Origin: Fratercula arctica
Taxonomy: Eukaryota; Chordata; Aves; Charadriiformes; Alcidae
DNA length: 64,000 bases
Direction: 5' to 3'
Assembly: GCA_947846985.1 (NCBI GenBank)
Contig: CANTUZ010000003.1
Location: 56,182,096 to 56,246,095, forward strand
Shown: positions 1-12,700 of the stretch, in pieces
How positions within the stretch are numbered: position 1 is the first letter of the stretch
Layout of the letters: the number at the start of each line of letters is the position of its first letter
Program-made: the position numbers and the translations under genes
The notes under the pieces: model-generated
Database searches by the model: none
Told to the model about the DNA's origin: nothing
The model's input: the letters and a program-made list of their open reading frames with translations, nothing else

Positions 1-838
1 CTTTGGAATATTACAATAAATTATAATAAACCAGAATAAGATTATACATATTTTTTAGTTCTGCCTCAAAGTTCTGCCTCTAAATCATCTTTTTTTTGCA
101 ATGTAAAATTATCTGTGTAAATGTATAATGTAATATGAATTCTCTTCAGGCAACACAGCTTACTTTGGGTGTCTTGAATTTTTCATAGGCAAAAGGCATT
201 TTAGATAATGTAGGTGTTTTATATTAAAAACACAGCAACTGAAACTAGTATTGATCAATTCTTACCAGCAATAAAATTTTGATTTGCAGGCAGGCTATCA
301 AAATATAAAGCCACATTAAGAATTATCAGAGTTTTAGTATTAGTCTGTGCAATACTGACATAGTACATATATGCAGACAGTATTTGTTTCAGGTTTCCAA
401 TAGCTTCATCCCTGGACCTAGCAGAGAAATGCAACGAAGACGGCTGTAACAGTTTTCGTACACACCCCATTTGCTGTTGATATAAACACAAACTAGTCGG
501 CATTTATATTAATCCCAAAGTCCCAAAGCATTTAAAATAAACAGGGCATTTACAGTTTTGTCCTAGCTGCTCTTCATCAAGATAAATAAAAAAGAAAGTG
601 GAACTACACATAGGTCTCTGTGTGCTGCTTCTCTAAGTTACAGAAGGGGCGAGACTGTTCCTGGTTTTTCTGCTCTGTCTAGAACTGATTATCAAAAATG
701 AAATCCTGAATGAAGATTACAATATTCAGAGTAGTAACCATATATGCTTTAAATTTAGAAGAGAAAGAAGGTATTGATGAAGGGAAGTGAAGATGTAAAT
801 TTCCAGTAGTTGATACTCTAGCAAATGCTTTGTGATTG
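1..838. other. AT-rich non-coding sequence, nothing recognised
   Basis: AT-rich single-copy-looking DNA upstream of the first CR1 element. An 82-codon open frame on the minus strand at 255-503 has no recognisable domain and looks like chance. I see no repeat, RNA gene or exon here. Confidence 0.6.
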
Positions 839-2015
839 AGATGTGGATATCATCTACCTGGACTTCCGCAAGGCCTTTGACACGGTTCCCCACAACATCC
901 TCTCTCTAAGTTGGAGAGATACGGATTTGATGGGTGGACTGTTTGGTGGATAATGAACTGGCTGGATGGTTACATCCAGAGGGTAGTGGTCAATGACTTG
1001 ATGTCCAGATGGAGAGGAGTGACAAGTGGTGTCCCTCAGGGATCCTTACTGGGACCGGTGCTGTTCAATATATTCATCAATGATTTAGACAGTAGGATCA
1101 AGTGCACCCTCAGCAAGTTTGCAGATGACATCAAGCTGAGTGGTGCGTCAACATGTCAGAAGGACGAGATGTCATCCAGAGGGGCCTGGATGAGCTAGAG
1201 AGGTGGGCTTGAGCAAAACTCACAAAGTTCAACAAGGCCGAGTGCAAGGTCCCACACTTGGGTCAGGACAATCCTCATTATCAATACAGGCTGGGGAATG
1301 ACATGACAGAGAGAAGCCCTGCAGAAATGGACTTGGGGGTACTGGTGGATGAAGAGCTGGACATGAGCCAACAATGTGCGCTCGCAGTCCAGAAGGCCAG
1401 TCGCATCCTGGGCTGCATCAAAAGAACCGTGACCAGCAGATCCAGAGAGGTGATTCTCCCCCTCTACTCTGCTCTCGTGAGACCCCACCTGGAGTACTGT
1501 GTCCAGCTCTGGAACCCTCAGCACAAGAAGGACATGGACCTGTTGGAGCGGGTCCAGAGGAGGGCCATGAAGATGATCCAAGAGCTGGAGCACCTCTCCT
1601 ATGAAGATAGACTGAGAGAGTTGGGGTTGTTCAGCCTGGAGAAGAGAAGGCTCCGGGGACGCCTTGTAGCGGCCTTCCAGTATCTGAAGGGGGCCTATAA
1701 GAAAGCTGGGGAGGGGCTGTTTGCAAGGGCACGTAGTGATAGGACGAGGGGCAATGGTTTTAAACTAGAGCAGGGCAGGTTTAGATTAGACATTAGGAAG
1801 AAGTTCTTTACAATGAGGGTGGTGAGACACTGGAACAGGTTGCCCAGAGAGGTGGTGGAGGCCCCATCCTTGGACACATTCAAGGCCAGGCTTGATGAGG
1901 CTCTGAGCAATCTGATCTAGTTAAAGATGTCCCTGCTCAGTGCAGGGGGGTTGGACTAGATGACCTTTAAAGGTCCCTTCCAACCCAACACATTCTATGA
2001 TTCTATGTTTCTATG
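839..2015 (+). mobile_element. CR1 non-LTR retrotransposon, 5'-truncated (group A)
   Basis: The copy begins inside the reverse-transcriptase domain and runs to the 3' terminus. The start is placed where the frame reading [14 protein letters not shown] becomes recognisable. The end is placed at the run of 'ATTCTATG'-type octamers at about 1992-2015, the characteristic CR1 3' end. The 3' untranslated part (1921-2000) carries the 'TTGGACTAGATGA' and 'GGTCCCTTCCAACC' motifs typical of bird CR1. I see no poly-A tail and no convincing target-site duplication, as is normal for this family. Its 3' half resembles the copies at 9634-9790 and 42605-42835/43214-43543, so I place them together as group A. 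The 5' end of the element, including the endonuclease, is missing. Confidence 0.95.
840..1920 (+). pseudogene. CR1 ORF2 relic: reverse transcriptase palm and C-terminal region
   Basis: This is the decayed remnant of the retrotransposon polymerase, which copies element RNA into DNA at the insertion site. Visible blocks in order are [16 protein letters not shown] (about 849-896), [20 protein letters not shown] (about 1028-1087), the catalytic FADD box at 1118-1129, and the conserved C-terminal stretch with RTRGNGFKL and [14 protein letters not shown], ending at TAG 1918-1920. Three lesions break it. A one-base loss near 900 moves the frame before 'LERYGFDGW'. A second frameshift lies between 1130 and 1167, after the FADD box. 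A TGA at 1210-1212 falls after 'LERWA'. The remaining open stretches are 911-1198 and 1258-1920. The N-terminal endonuclease and RT fingers are absent, so no function is expected. Confidence 0.92.
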
Positions 2016-3738
2016 TGTATTCTTCCTACAGGGAGGTGAGAAATCCCAAGGATTCAACACTGAGAAACGTTTTCAGGGAAGGTGAGTTGCTGCAGTCATA
2101 TACTGTTTGCCTGTACACTTTTGCTTAATCCACTCTTGCAGTTACCAGAAATCATGTTTTGCTGGTGGGGTGAAAACAGGTCAGGAGAGGAGGGATGAGG
2201 TCAGGAGTGACTGCACACAGTTTTTGTACTTTAAAAAGGAGATGATAAACAAATGTTGGGAATAAAGTTTCTAATAAAGACCATATGACCATAAGCAACT
2301 GAGATCAAAACTAAGTGAGTGTGGAGCTGAGACTGGAGGCTTGCTTAACCCCCAGAAGAATTTCACAGTGCATCTTCGTACGGTAAACTCCTTCAAAAGA
2401 GCTAGGAAAGTATATAAGAAATTTAGGCCTTGAAGAAAAAGGCCAGGTACAAAGTTGGTAATACTGAACTTGCAAAACTGTCAGCTTTTTCTTTGTGTTA
2501 GTCTAGTAGGGAAGAAGAAACCGCTGCTTGAAAGCCCCCTAAACTCTGAGAGCATCTCTCCACTGACATCAGTGTTTAGGATGTGTACAAGGACTGGCAG
2601 TAAGCTTTAGCATATTTATGCTTTGTCATTTTGTCTTCACAGCACTATGTACAGACAGTAGGTAAATCATAGTTCTGTTCTGCACAGATTATATTTTGCA
2701 TTTGATAGTTGATGCATTCTTTTGGACTGTAAAAGTGTATGAGACATTTAGAACTCAGATTAATTCCTCAAGGGAACTTCAATGCTCTGTATCTCCACAA
2801 TATGCTGTTTAGGTAGAGAAGAATACTATATTTTGTAATACTGAAATATTCTTCTGATGTTTTTAAAGATCAGGTAATAGCTTCTTCTTCTTAAACCAAG
2901 AATTTGGCTTTCAGTACAGTTTAGTTTTGTTTAACAAGTTTTAGTTTCTCCATTTGTCTGCAACCTAAAATTGCTGTGGATTTAAAATAAATAAAAACTT
3001 TCCTCTGACATCTCTTCCTGTCCTGTGTCTCAGGTACAAATTTTATAATCTCTGCCCAGTCCATGATCACCTCATAAATCTGTCCGTAATCTGATCCTAT
3101 TCTTTCACTAACATGCCAAAAAAATCCTAACGTTATCTCCCAGGCCATCCTAATACACTCCCAGCGTAAATAGTCTGACTCATTAACTTGCCAGTCTCCA
3201 TGCTTGGAACTAAATCAAAGGCTAGGGTGAGTAGGAAGAGGAAGAGTGTGCTTATGCCAGTGAGACATAAAACTGACTGTTTGCTTGAGATCTTTGTTCT
3301 GAAATACCTGTGTGAGCTTGTCTTGGTTTGGGGTGTGCTACAATAAGGGGCTATATAGGCAATCTGGACGTGAAAGGAAAAAAAAAATTGCAACAGGAAA
3401 GAGTGCAAGTTCTATGTATATGAAAGATATTCAGGAAGCTGAAAAGTTGTTTGATCAAATGTAGAGTGGGACTGGACATGTGTAGATCTGGATGGTGGGA
3501 GGAAAAGCGAACTACCGAGTTACCATTAAAGTCATCAAGTTATTGCACTTGACAAGTTACCTGGATGCAAACAATCAAAATACATTTAACATAATAAAAA
3601 AATTTGAGCTTTATTATTTGGTCTGATTTCTCATGACATATTCATATATATATATATCTCATTATATATGTATATTAATGTCTTACATGTAATATCTGGG
3701 GGGTTTTGCCTCATGTGTCTCTTTTGGAAGATATTGCA
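2016..3738. other. AT-rich non-coding sequence, (AT)7 tract
   Basis: No gene or interspersed repeat recognised. A short (AT)7 microsatellite lies at 3644-3657. Minus-strand open frames of 75 and 91 codons at 2921-3408 are unrelated to anything I know and probably fortuitous. Confidence 0.6.
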
Positions 3739-3911
3739 ATCATAGAATCACAAATCATTTAGATTGGAAAAGACCTTTAAGATCATCGAGTCCAACCGTT
3801 AACACAGCACTGCCAAGTCCACTACTAAACCATGTCCCTAAGCACCACATCTACAGGTCTTTTAAATACCTCTAGGGATGGTGACTCAACCACTTCCCTG
3901 GGCAGCCTGTT
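3739..3911 (-). mobile_element. CR1 3'-end fragment (group B)
   Basis: Read on the minus strand, this is the last part of a CR1. It contains the final codons of ORF2 ([20 protein letters not shown], then stop), the short 3' untranslated region and one or two terminal octamers (plus strand 'ATCATAGAATCACA' at the start). It is cut off at about 3911, inside the sequence that would encode the [12 protein letters not shown] region. The same segment with the same layout occurs at 54037-54483, which supports assignment to the same group. It is too short to carry any function. Confidence 0.92.
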
Positions 3912-5898
3912 ACGTCATTTGTTTATATTTTGATCATATGTAAAATGTTGGACTTGCTTTTATCATTTATAAATGGGGCTGTCTATTAATGACTGTTTTT
4001 TCTTAACGTGCATCTTAACTTTACGATGTAGTTTAAAAATAATTTTCCTGTTCTGAATTGGCAAATCTAACAATTTCTTCCATGCTCTCAGTAAAGAAAA
4101 ACTTAAATTTGGTGAAGAATTTAAAGTGGGATTGCCTAACATGCCTATCAGTTTAAGAGAGTCTACATTACTGTCTTGATGTTCTCTACCTACAGAAGAG
4201 GTTGGAAGCAGCTGTCAGGCAGAGATGATGGTGGTGGTGTAAAGTGAACATTGCTCATTCAGTTCTCTTATGTTTTCCTCACTGAGCCGAGAAATTTTTC
4301 TAAGCAACCATATTGCCCAGAGGAAAGCTTTACTCATAAAGTTACACAAGCATGTGGACATTTGTGAAATAAGGTCCATGGTTTGAAATTATGGCCTGAA
4401 AACAGTTAGAAAAGAGTTTGTCTGCAATGCATGTTTATTGCTTCACGTTGAGACATATCCACCAAACACATAGTTAGGTTTAGGTATAGTTCAAGCTCAG
4501 TTATGACATATAGGACACATACATGAAAGGGAAGGGGAAAAGAAGTCATAGAGTGATCCCAAACCTTTTGAAATCAGATGTAATATTTCTATTGAATTCA
4601 GTGGTCCTCAAAAAGGCTTCAAACTGCTATATACTTTTGCATTATTTACAGGTATATGTTATCTTGAGGAGTTTAAGGCAATTACAGCATTAAAAACTAT
4701 TATATGGTGTTGTTGACTGTCTATAATTTTTTCCAAGTGTCTGCCACATTTAACTATATGGAATTGCTTAATTACTTGAATAGAAAATAATGCAAGTCAA
4801 ACTTCCCCATTTACCACTGTTTTATTTGCAGAATGAGTCACACGACTGTTTACAAAATGGGAAAAAATGGGAATCACTTCTTTCAAAGTGATTTACATTC
4901 AGTCTATTACTTTTATAAAGAAAGTAATAAAAACCCATTAAAAGTTTTGAAGTGAAATTTGTTTGACAAGGTCTATTTTCAAATATAGATTATCACAATA
5001 ATTGCTTGTGGCACATAGGACTTTGAATAGAGATGCTAGGAGTGGTTGGAAAACTTTATATATGCTCTGTGGAGGTGAATTTAACTTGATGCTGAAAGTG
5101 AGCATGAAACTCTCCTTTGCCAACAGCAAGGACTTTTTGTGTGATTCACATGTGGAATGTTTAATCTTTATGTCAGCATCTTTACAATATTTGCTTCTTT
5201 CCATACCAGAGTTTTGCCTCATTACCAAATAAAATCTGTTCTAAACTGAGAGAAATTATATGCTTCCATTTCAGCCTTGGAGCTAATGAGCAAAACTGAA
5301 CTTCTTCCACCAAAGTCTTGGCAGTTTAGAATAATACAAGTAGATCTGCATGTTTGCAATTTAGGTACCGTGTATTTAGTTGATCAACTTTTCAGTAAAG
5401 TGTTCTGTTCTTTCATAAGAGTGAAAATATTTATGTTCTTCATTAACATTACACTTCCCAAAAGCTCAGCAAAATATACTGACAAAATCTTCTTTTGTAC
5501 ATATGAAAATAAATAATACATTTTCGTCAATTGATTACTTTGTTTTTACTTGAAAGTATGAAGACTTTCTCTTAGCTAGCCTGATGACCTTTTTGAATCT
5601 GTCATAATGTGATTTTTACATTGCCTCAACTTGCTATTGTCATTTTTCATACAACAATATTGAGGGTTTTTTTATTACTGAAATTGAACAGGATAGTTAC
5701 TAGCATGATGAAACCCTTTTAATCTCAGATGTTTTGTACTTCCTGTATGTGTGCAGGACCATTGCCTCACACTTCAGAATTATTAGTTTTGATTCTGCCT
5801 GTGGTTACAAGGTAGTTCACAAGCAATTTGATGAAATCTGCTGAAGAGAATTCTGCCTGATGCATTGGGTGGAAAGAAAATTCACTCTTCCTCAACAC

Positions 5899-5914
5899 TT
5901 TTTTTTTTTTTTTT
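5899..5914. repeat. T16 homopolymer
   Basis: Uninterrupted run of 16 T. No recognisable retrocopy body is attached on either side. Confidence 0.9.
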
Positions 5915-6188
5915 ACTGAAAAATAAAGACAAAGTAATTCCTGTTAAGGTTTCCAAATCTAATTTGATTTAATTATTCTATACTGAGATATTGATTTGAT
6001 TATATCTAACAATTCAATCCAAAATGTAAGTATAACATGAACAATTTTTTTTTCTTACTGAGGCATACTACATTTTCTCAGTGTATATATATATTTATTT
6101 TTCTGCTTTTCTTATTATTTTCTTAAATTGACTAAGAATGTTGACAGTCTTATTCTATCAAATTACAAAATCTGACATTAACCAAAGG

Positions 6189-6204
6189 AAAAAAAAAAAA
6201 AAAA
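6189..6204. repeat. A16 homopolymer, then A-rich
   Basis: Sixteen A followed by GAAAAG and further A-rich sequence to about 6217. The upstream sequence shows no polyadenylation signal at the right distance and no recognisable gene, so I do not call it a retrocopy tail. Confidence 0.85.
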
Positions 6205-7493
6205 GAAAAGAAAAAACCCACACCCTAAGATAAGAAGTTTGCAGGGTGGTTCTTTCCATTTAATAGCTAAACCATATATTACATTAGTTGGGGATGGATT
6301 AGGTAAAAATAAATTAATAGGAAAAAACAGAGAGGGAAATTGCTATACTGAATCTTCAACATTTGAGTATGGTTTTACTGAGCTTGTGTATCTGGAAAAT
6401 TTACATGTATTAATGTCTATGAACGGTGCTGTACTGCAGAGCAGAATAACCGCAGATTAAAATTTCTATCTTAAAGAGTCTGGGACCAGATTTGACACCA
6501 AATCTGCATATTTGTTTTTTAAAATTTGCATATTCTTACGAATCTGCATAGTGTCTTGTGAATTCCCTTTTCCTGTTTCATATAAATAAAACTCATCTTT
6601 GGCTTTAATTTATTGCAACTCTTCTATCTTGCATTTGTCTTGTGTTTTATCTAGTAATGGTTTATTTGCCAGTGGTAAATAGCATATGACAATCCATATT
6701 CTAATGATGGTGTACGCCCTCATCGGGGCTCAGATGAGCTAAAATCAATTTATTTTCTGTATGTCTGAAAGTACACTTGTTTTCCTGAATGGGTGGTGGA
6801 TATATGTGTTTTGGAGTGTCATGTGGATTAAGAGTTTACACTCCTGATGTCTGCCTTTCTCTTTTGTTCTGAAATGTTAAGAAACACATTTAAAGATAGA
6901 GTATCATGGACTGAATGTAGTTTTTAGGTTGGCGTTGCATGTATGTGTATGTAATCTCAAAAAGTATCATTAATTGCTTAACTATGCATTTGATGATTGA
7001 GCACAACTTGGCTAGAAGAAACTGAAAACACCTTATTTTATTAGACATAGTAGTTACTCTAAGTGAAATAGATATTTCCATGACAATCTCAACCCATTGG
7101 CAAAAAAGTACAACAGGTTTTTTCTATGTAAGGACAACAGCATTTTAAAATACTTAAGGGCGTTCTGTAGTTAAAAGATTAGGGGCTATAGTTTAACGTG
7201 AAATTCCTCTAAAGCAGAATTTGTGTGGAGCTTATAGCTTAAATCATGTAAATGGTAGTAGGAAAATTTTAGAAGAGTGCCATTTTGCTTCACCAACATC
7301 TCAACAGATTATGCTGTTGAAGTTGCTCTAAATTAAATACCTCATTTGACTAGACGATGATAAGTAGAGCAGCGGTTGCTGCCACAGCTACGTTTTGCTA
7401 AATGATCCTTTTCCAACTCTCAAGCATTCTGCTGTCAATAAAACATCAACTGTTTGTCACAGGAGAAGCTCTGCTGTCTATATTAGCATTTTT

Positions 7494-7581
7494 AAAAAAC
7501 CTACACAAACAAACAACAAAACCAACCAAACAAAAACCCACAAAAACCCAAACAACAGCAAAAACCTCCACAAACACCCCA
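7494..7581. repeat. C/A-only low-complexity tract
   Basis: In 88 bases I count one G (7558) and two T (7502, 7567). The rest is A and C in irregular CAAA, CAAAAAC and ACC units rather than a perfect microsatellite. Overlapping reading frames through it give Asn/Lys/Thr/Gln-rich peptides that reflect composition, not a gene. Confidence 0.85.
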
Positions 7582-8450
7582 GGACTTTACAGAGCTCTGC
7601 ACGTTTCAGGAAAGCCAGATCTGTGGGCTGCATAACTGAGGTTGATGGAAAAGTCATTTAATGGGGAGTGAGCAGTGCACATGCACCAAGACGTCAAACC
7701 TACAGTAGTACGTACCGAAGTAACTGCACTAGTTTCCAAGCATCATGGTAAAATATTGCTATCCTTGTGTGGTAGAGACTATGCCTCTGGTGTATTAATT
7801 TCGTAACCTGGATAGCAGCAGTGATAACTTTGTGTATCTGATACAAGAGGCTATGTTGAGCTTAACTGTCAGCTCGAAGTTTTGCGAGATACCTTCTAAG
7901 GTGGAAATTACTTGCTAAGGGATCACCACTGAAAAGTCCATGAGATGATGCTCATGACTATTATTTTACTGACAACAGTTTAATGCTGACAATTAAAAAG
8001 GAACTGTGACTGTGTGGTTAGACTAAATTTAATTCTGTTTTTGAGATCTGAATAAAAGACAAAGGTTTGTAATTCTACTTCTCCCACGTGCCAGAAGAGC
8101 TATGTGTACTGCAGGTGTTCAGGATCTTTGTTACTTTGCTTTATAGTGGTGGAGACAGAAGCAGTGTCAGAAAATACCAAAGCATAAATGGGAGGTGATA
8201 GATCTGAGTGACGCTCTGATGCAATGCTAGAGAGAGCACCCAAGCTGAACTGTTACTGTACAAAGGGGGATGGAGAAGCGATGTCCCTTTAGCTCTTCCA
8301 GCATATACACACTGGTCCATGACAGCACCTGCTTTTAGTTGCACAGGTTTAAATATTCTTGGGCAAGTCTGAATTTTCTTTATCTCTAATATCAAGGACT
8401 GGATCTTACCCTGAAATCTTAGCAATGCTAAGCCTAAGCAATGCAATTCC

Positions 8451-8981
8451 TGTATTGTGGGTTAACGCCAATAGACAGGTCAGCCCCACAAAGTCTCACT
8501 TCCTTCCAGCGGGATAAGGCACAGGATGAGAAATGTGAAAGTGAGAAAACCAGTGGGCTGCATAAAGACAGTATAACAGGCAATGCAAAAGCTGCACACA
8601 CAACTAAAGCAAAATAAGGCAGAGGTCCATCAGACTTAATGGTTACTTAGGAAGACAAACACCGTAACTCTGAATGCCCCCCCTTTCCTCCTTCTTCCTT
8701 CAAGCTTTTATTGCTGAGTGCAAAGTCACATGTTATGGAATATCCCTTAGGACAGTTGGGGTCACCTGGCCTGGCTATGTCTCCTCCCAACCTCTTGTGC
8801 ACCCACAGCCTTCTCGCTGGTGGGACAGAGTGAGAAACAGAAAAGACCTTGGCACTGTACACGTACTGTTCATCAATAACTAAAACATCCCTATGTTATC
8901 AACACTTTTTTGGTCAGAAATACAAAACAAAGCCCCATATCAGCTACTGTGAAGAAATTTATCCCTGCCAAAATCAGTACA
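8451..8981 (-). mobile_element. Solitary endogenous-retrovirus LTR
   Basis: A 531-bp element beginning TGT and ending ACA. I recognise it as a common bird ERV LTR family, read here from the antisense strand, so transcription sense would be minus. Inside the window, its 5' part (about 8451-8619) matches the reverse complement of 30240-30431, which confirms that this is a repeat. Compared with that copy, about 50 bases are missing here at about 8619. On the minus strand a TATA-like AATAAAAG lies at about 8703-8710. The expected ATTAAA polyadenylation signal has decayed. No gag, pol or env sequence lies on either side, so it is a solo LTR left by recombination. I could not find a clean flanking duplication; the 5' boundary could be 8456 instead of 8451. 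Class (ERVL or ERVK) not settled. Confidence 0.85.
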
Positions 8982-9633
8982 TCCAGTCAAGGGTAAGAAT
9001 GTGCTTGTGGCTAATCCTCAATATAATGAAAGTGAAAAGCTGTTTCTTGAACCTCTCCTTTAACAGGGATGGCACCTACATGCTTAGCTTGAGAGACCTT
9101 CTGGATTAATATCCCTTAAAGGCTTTGGCACAATTGTAAAGGTTTTAAAGAGTGCAGCAACTGCTGGTAGTAGCACAGTTTTGTCCTCCAGCACATGAAA
9201 CAGTCTGAAGTTCTCAGTTTGCAAAACAGAGCCACTGGCTGGTAATGAAGAAGGGAAGGTGGCAACACCAGGCTTCTACAGCAGCCTGTGCTTCACTTGA
9301 GAAGTCAGTCTACCTGGCTTGCATTACTTTGTTTTCCCACTTTCATCACTATGTTGGTGAAAAGGAAACTTAACGCTGGGCAGTGCTCAGAATACTGTAC
9401 TTAAGAGTATAAGACAAAGTAATAAAAATGTAATATTGGAATAGAAATGCAAAGCCTTTTTTTGTCTGGTTTCCATTGACATTTTTCACAGCAGTTGACA
9501 TGCTCCCATGAAGTATTCACTGGATAAACATTTTCTGACTGTAGTGTGGATATCTAGAAATGTTTTCAATTGTTAATAAAATAAAAAACAATTCATGTAA
9601 GAAGACTAGAAATATCTTTAGACTCACACTGTT
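8982..9633. other. Non-coding sequence, nothing recognised
   Basis: Sequence between the LTR and the next CR1 fragment. No internal retroviral sequence continues out of the LTR, and no gene is seen. Confidence 0.6.
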
Positions 9634-9790
9634 GATGCCCCATCCCTGGAAGTGTTCAAGACCAGGCTGGGTGGTACTTTGAGAAACCTGGTTTAGTGGG
9701 AGGTGTCCCTACCCATGGCAGGGCGGTTGGAACTAGGTGATCTTTAAGGTCCCTTCCAACCTAAACCATTCAATGATTCCATGATTCTAT
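9634..9790 (+). mobile_element. CR1 3'-end fragment (group A)
   Basis: Starts at the sequence for the last ORF2 codons (DAPSLEVFKTRLGGTLRNLV-like) and continues through the group A 3' untranslated region with 'GGAGGTGTCCCTACCCATG' to two or three terminal octamers ending at 9790. It is almost the same as the end of the outer copy near 43380-43543. The coding part is about 20 codons and ends at TAG. Confidence 0.93.
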
Positions 9791-12700
9791 CTACAGTTCC
9801 CACAAGTAAGCTTAAATGCTCTTTCAGATTTGAAATGTTACAGATTTCTCCCTCTTATTATTAACCCCCCTGTTTTTTTGGAATTTAATTTTTTACTAGG
9901 AACCAAACCTTTTATGCAAGTATCTGATATCACTTTCATTCTTTCTTTCATTACATTGCAAGGAAAACACTCAAATTTTTGTCTGAAGAAAGAAATCAGT
10001 TCCTTTTTTCAAACATTTCTCAATGTCTTTGTCCCAAATGTTAGGGTTCTAGCACTGTAAAAGGTTTAAGAATGTGTTTACAGAGTGCTTGCAGGTATGC
10101 TGATAACTTTAAAGATATCCTGTTAGAGAGAATCAAACCTGATAGGTGGGGGGCGTTGCATATGTAAGAGCCACATTAAAAAAAACCAACATGATGAACA
10201 AGGCAAAGAGCACTGAGAAACTTGATTCTTCATTAATGAGGACCTAGACAATGGCTGTCGAGATGTTTGCAATGATTCGGTGAAATGAGGTCAAAGAAAG
10301 AAGCATACAGCTTCACCTGCTGTACTGAATGACTTCCAGGTGAATGTTTCCTCATTTGTATCTCTGTGTGTGTGTGTGTAACTTACTCCTTTCTTGCACT
10401 TACAAATCAACAATCAGTCTTGGAGAAAATGTTCCATAGATTTACCTTCAGTTGTCTGAAATGACCACAGCCAGCACTTGTATGAATGTATAATCACCGC
10501 TCTCACTTAAACTGCAATTCAAGGACGGTCTGTTGCCTTTCATGCATAGATGGCCCCATCATCTAATTATATATCTCCCTCATAGACTCTGCATATGGCT
10601 TTTATTAGAAATACTAATGACAAAGGAACTAATGGGATGGTCACACCTGAAGGGAAGTGTTCAGAAAACTTTGGAAACCTCATGACTGGCAGCTGGCTCA
10701 TCTGGAAATATAGAAACATGTCCAGTGGAAGAAGGATTATCTCCTGTTCTAGCTCTTTTCTTTAAAGGAGTTTTTAAAAATAGTTTTGTCCCCATCTTTC
10801 TTTCAAATTAAGAATCCAAGAACTATTTTGCACAACACTAACAGACTTTGTTGGTGTGTTGAATGTGCTCTGGCATATAAAAAGCAAAAGTAATAGGAAA
10901 TAAATATTTAAGTTAAATAAATGTTATTTTTGTTTTTCTTCTCTGCCTTAAAAGTAGCTGGAAGACTATTGCATTTGTATAACTTTCAAGATATTAGCAA
11001 GCAAGACTGAAATGGTTCTATGCCTTTTCAGGCTTAGTTGATTTTATCTTGCAAAAATTGCATTTTTCACTTTTTTTTTTTGTTGTCATAATATTGACTC
11101 TAATGCAGCAATAACAGAAATGGTGATATTTAATATTTTATGCATTATCAGAATTATGAATTAGGCTTCACTTAGCCCAAGTTTGCATATTCAGGGCTTC
11201 AGGCTGTGAGTGACTAAGTATCTTTTCATTGTTCTGCTTTATGCTCGTTCATCAACTTACATTCCTATGCCTTATTTACTACAGCAATTTCAAACTCTTC
11301 TTTTGTTTGAATTCTCTTTCTTCCTCTGTATTTTTTTTTCTTTAAATTGGACTGACCATGAAAACAGAACTGAAGAATGCTTCATACTTCACCACAAGGA
11401 GGAGGAGTTTTGGTATTATCCTTATTTTCCAGAAAGGTAATTGGTTACAGTATCAATGAAAAATTTTAAAGCTACCAATAAATTATAACGTCTCAGCTGA
11501 GACACTTAAAACTTAATGGCGTTTAGGGAGTTCCTATCTCACTGTAAATAGATTTAGTCAGAATTCTTTAACAAAATAATTTTTGCAAAATATAAAACAA
11601 TTTCACTGTCAACATCTAAGTATGAAATAGCAAATTCTTAGAGAATCAAAAGCATGGACTCATGAGGAGTTGCTAAAAATTGCTCTGGTCCCAAAATCTA
11701 CAATTCTGTCATAGCTATAAAGATACAAGAGGCCTATAATGTAGGGCAGCATTGAATTATTTTATCCTGAGATCATACTTAATCTCTCTACAAAATTTGC
11801 TTCATTTCCTAAACGCTTCTCTGCTAACAGTGGCATTTTAGGTGAGGATGTCACAAGCAACATCTTTCCTACGGATATGCAGTTCATCTGCAGGTGTGCT
11901 CTGCCACATGTCTGGGAAGTCAGTTTATCATCCTGCTGCTACTGAACTACTTACCTGAGATGTGCACAAAGAGTTGAACTAAACATTTTACAGGCATTAT
12001 TTGTCATTTGTCATCTTAAATTTTGCAATCTTAATTCTCTTTCAAACAGCTACTTGTCTGAAATTTACTGTACTATTTTAATATGAAACAATATATTTGA
12101 TACAGCAACAATCTGTTATTCTATAAAAAGTTAAGATTAATGGCATTATACTGATTTCTGCAAAGGCAGTGAACCAAAGAATCATTCTTTTTACTGAGTC
12201 TCCAAAAATAATTTATGCTCAAAATTTGACTGGAAAAATACAGCTTTTTTTCTTTTTTTTTTTATAACTCAGGTGTAGTGGTGAAATTATCTGAATCAAT
12301 TTTATTACTGATATTGAAGATGTATTTTTTTCTTTTTCGCACGAAGTAGAAATGACCTCTATTAAATCAATGTTACACCACAGCAAATCTCTGCATTTAG
12401 AGATTCGAAAAGTAAATCAAGAAGGAATAAGTCACAGGCCCTGTACTGCACTGTTCTCAAAGGAAACCACTTTCAAGAAGTGTGCGGCACTGATTGTGGT
12501 CCTATGCTTCATATATTATTTGGATTAATAGGCATTTTATGTTCCAGACAACTTTCAGTATGAAAAAACACAAGACAAAGGAAAAGGAAAAAGGACTTTC
12601 TCAAGCTTGTTCCAGTCCAGAATCTTATTTGGTAGTTACAGTGGCCCAGTAAATTCAAAAACTTCTTTCCAGCTCTTCAGCATTTCAGCTTTTCAACTCT

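Larger units (their letters stand above)
3912..8450. other. AT-rich non-coding sequence with homopolymer tracts
   Basis: No gene recognised in 4.5 kb. It contains T16 at 5899-5914, A16 at 6189-6204, a short TA tract near 6085 and the C/A-only tract at 7494-7581, which is listed separately. Open frames here are short (up to 101 codons), have no domain signature and are scattered on both strands, as expected by chance. Confidence 0.6.

Noticed and set aside
1195..1593. 132-codon minus-strand frame
   Set aside because: It is the antisense of CR1 ORF2 at 1258-1920.
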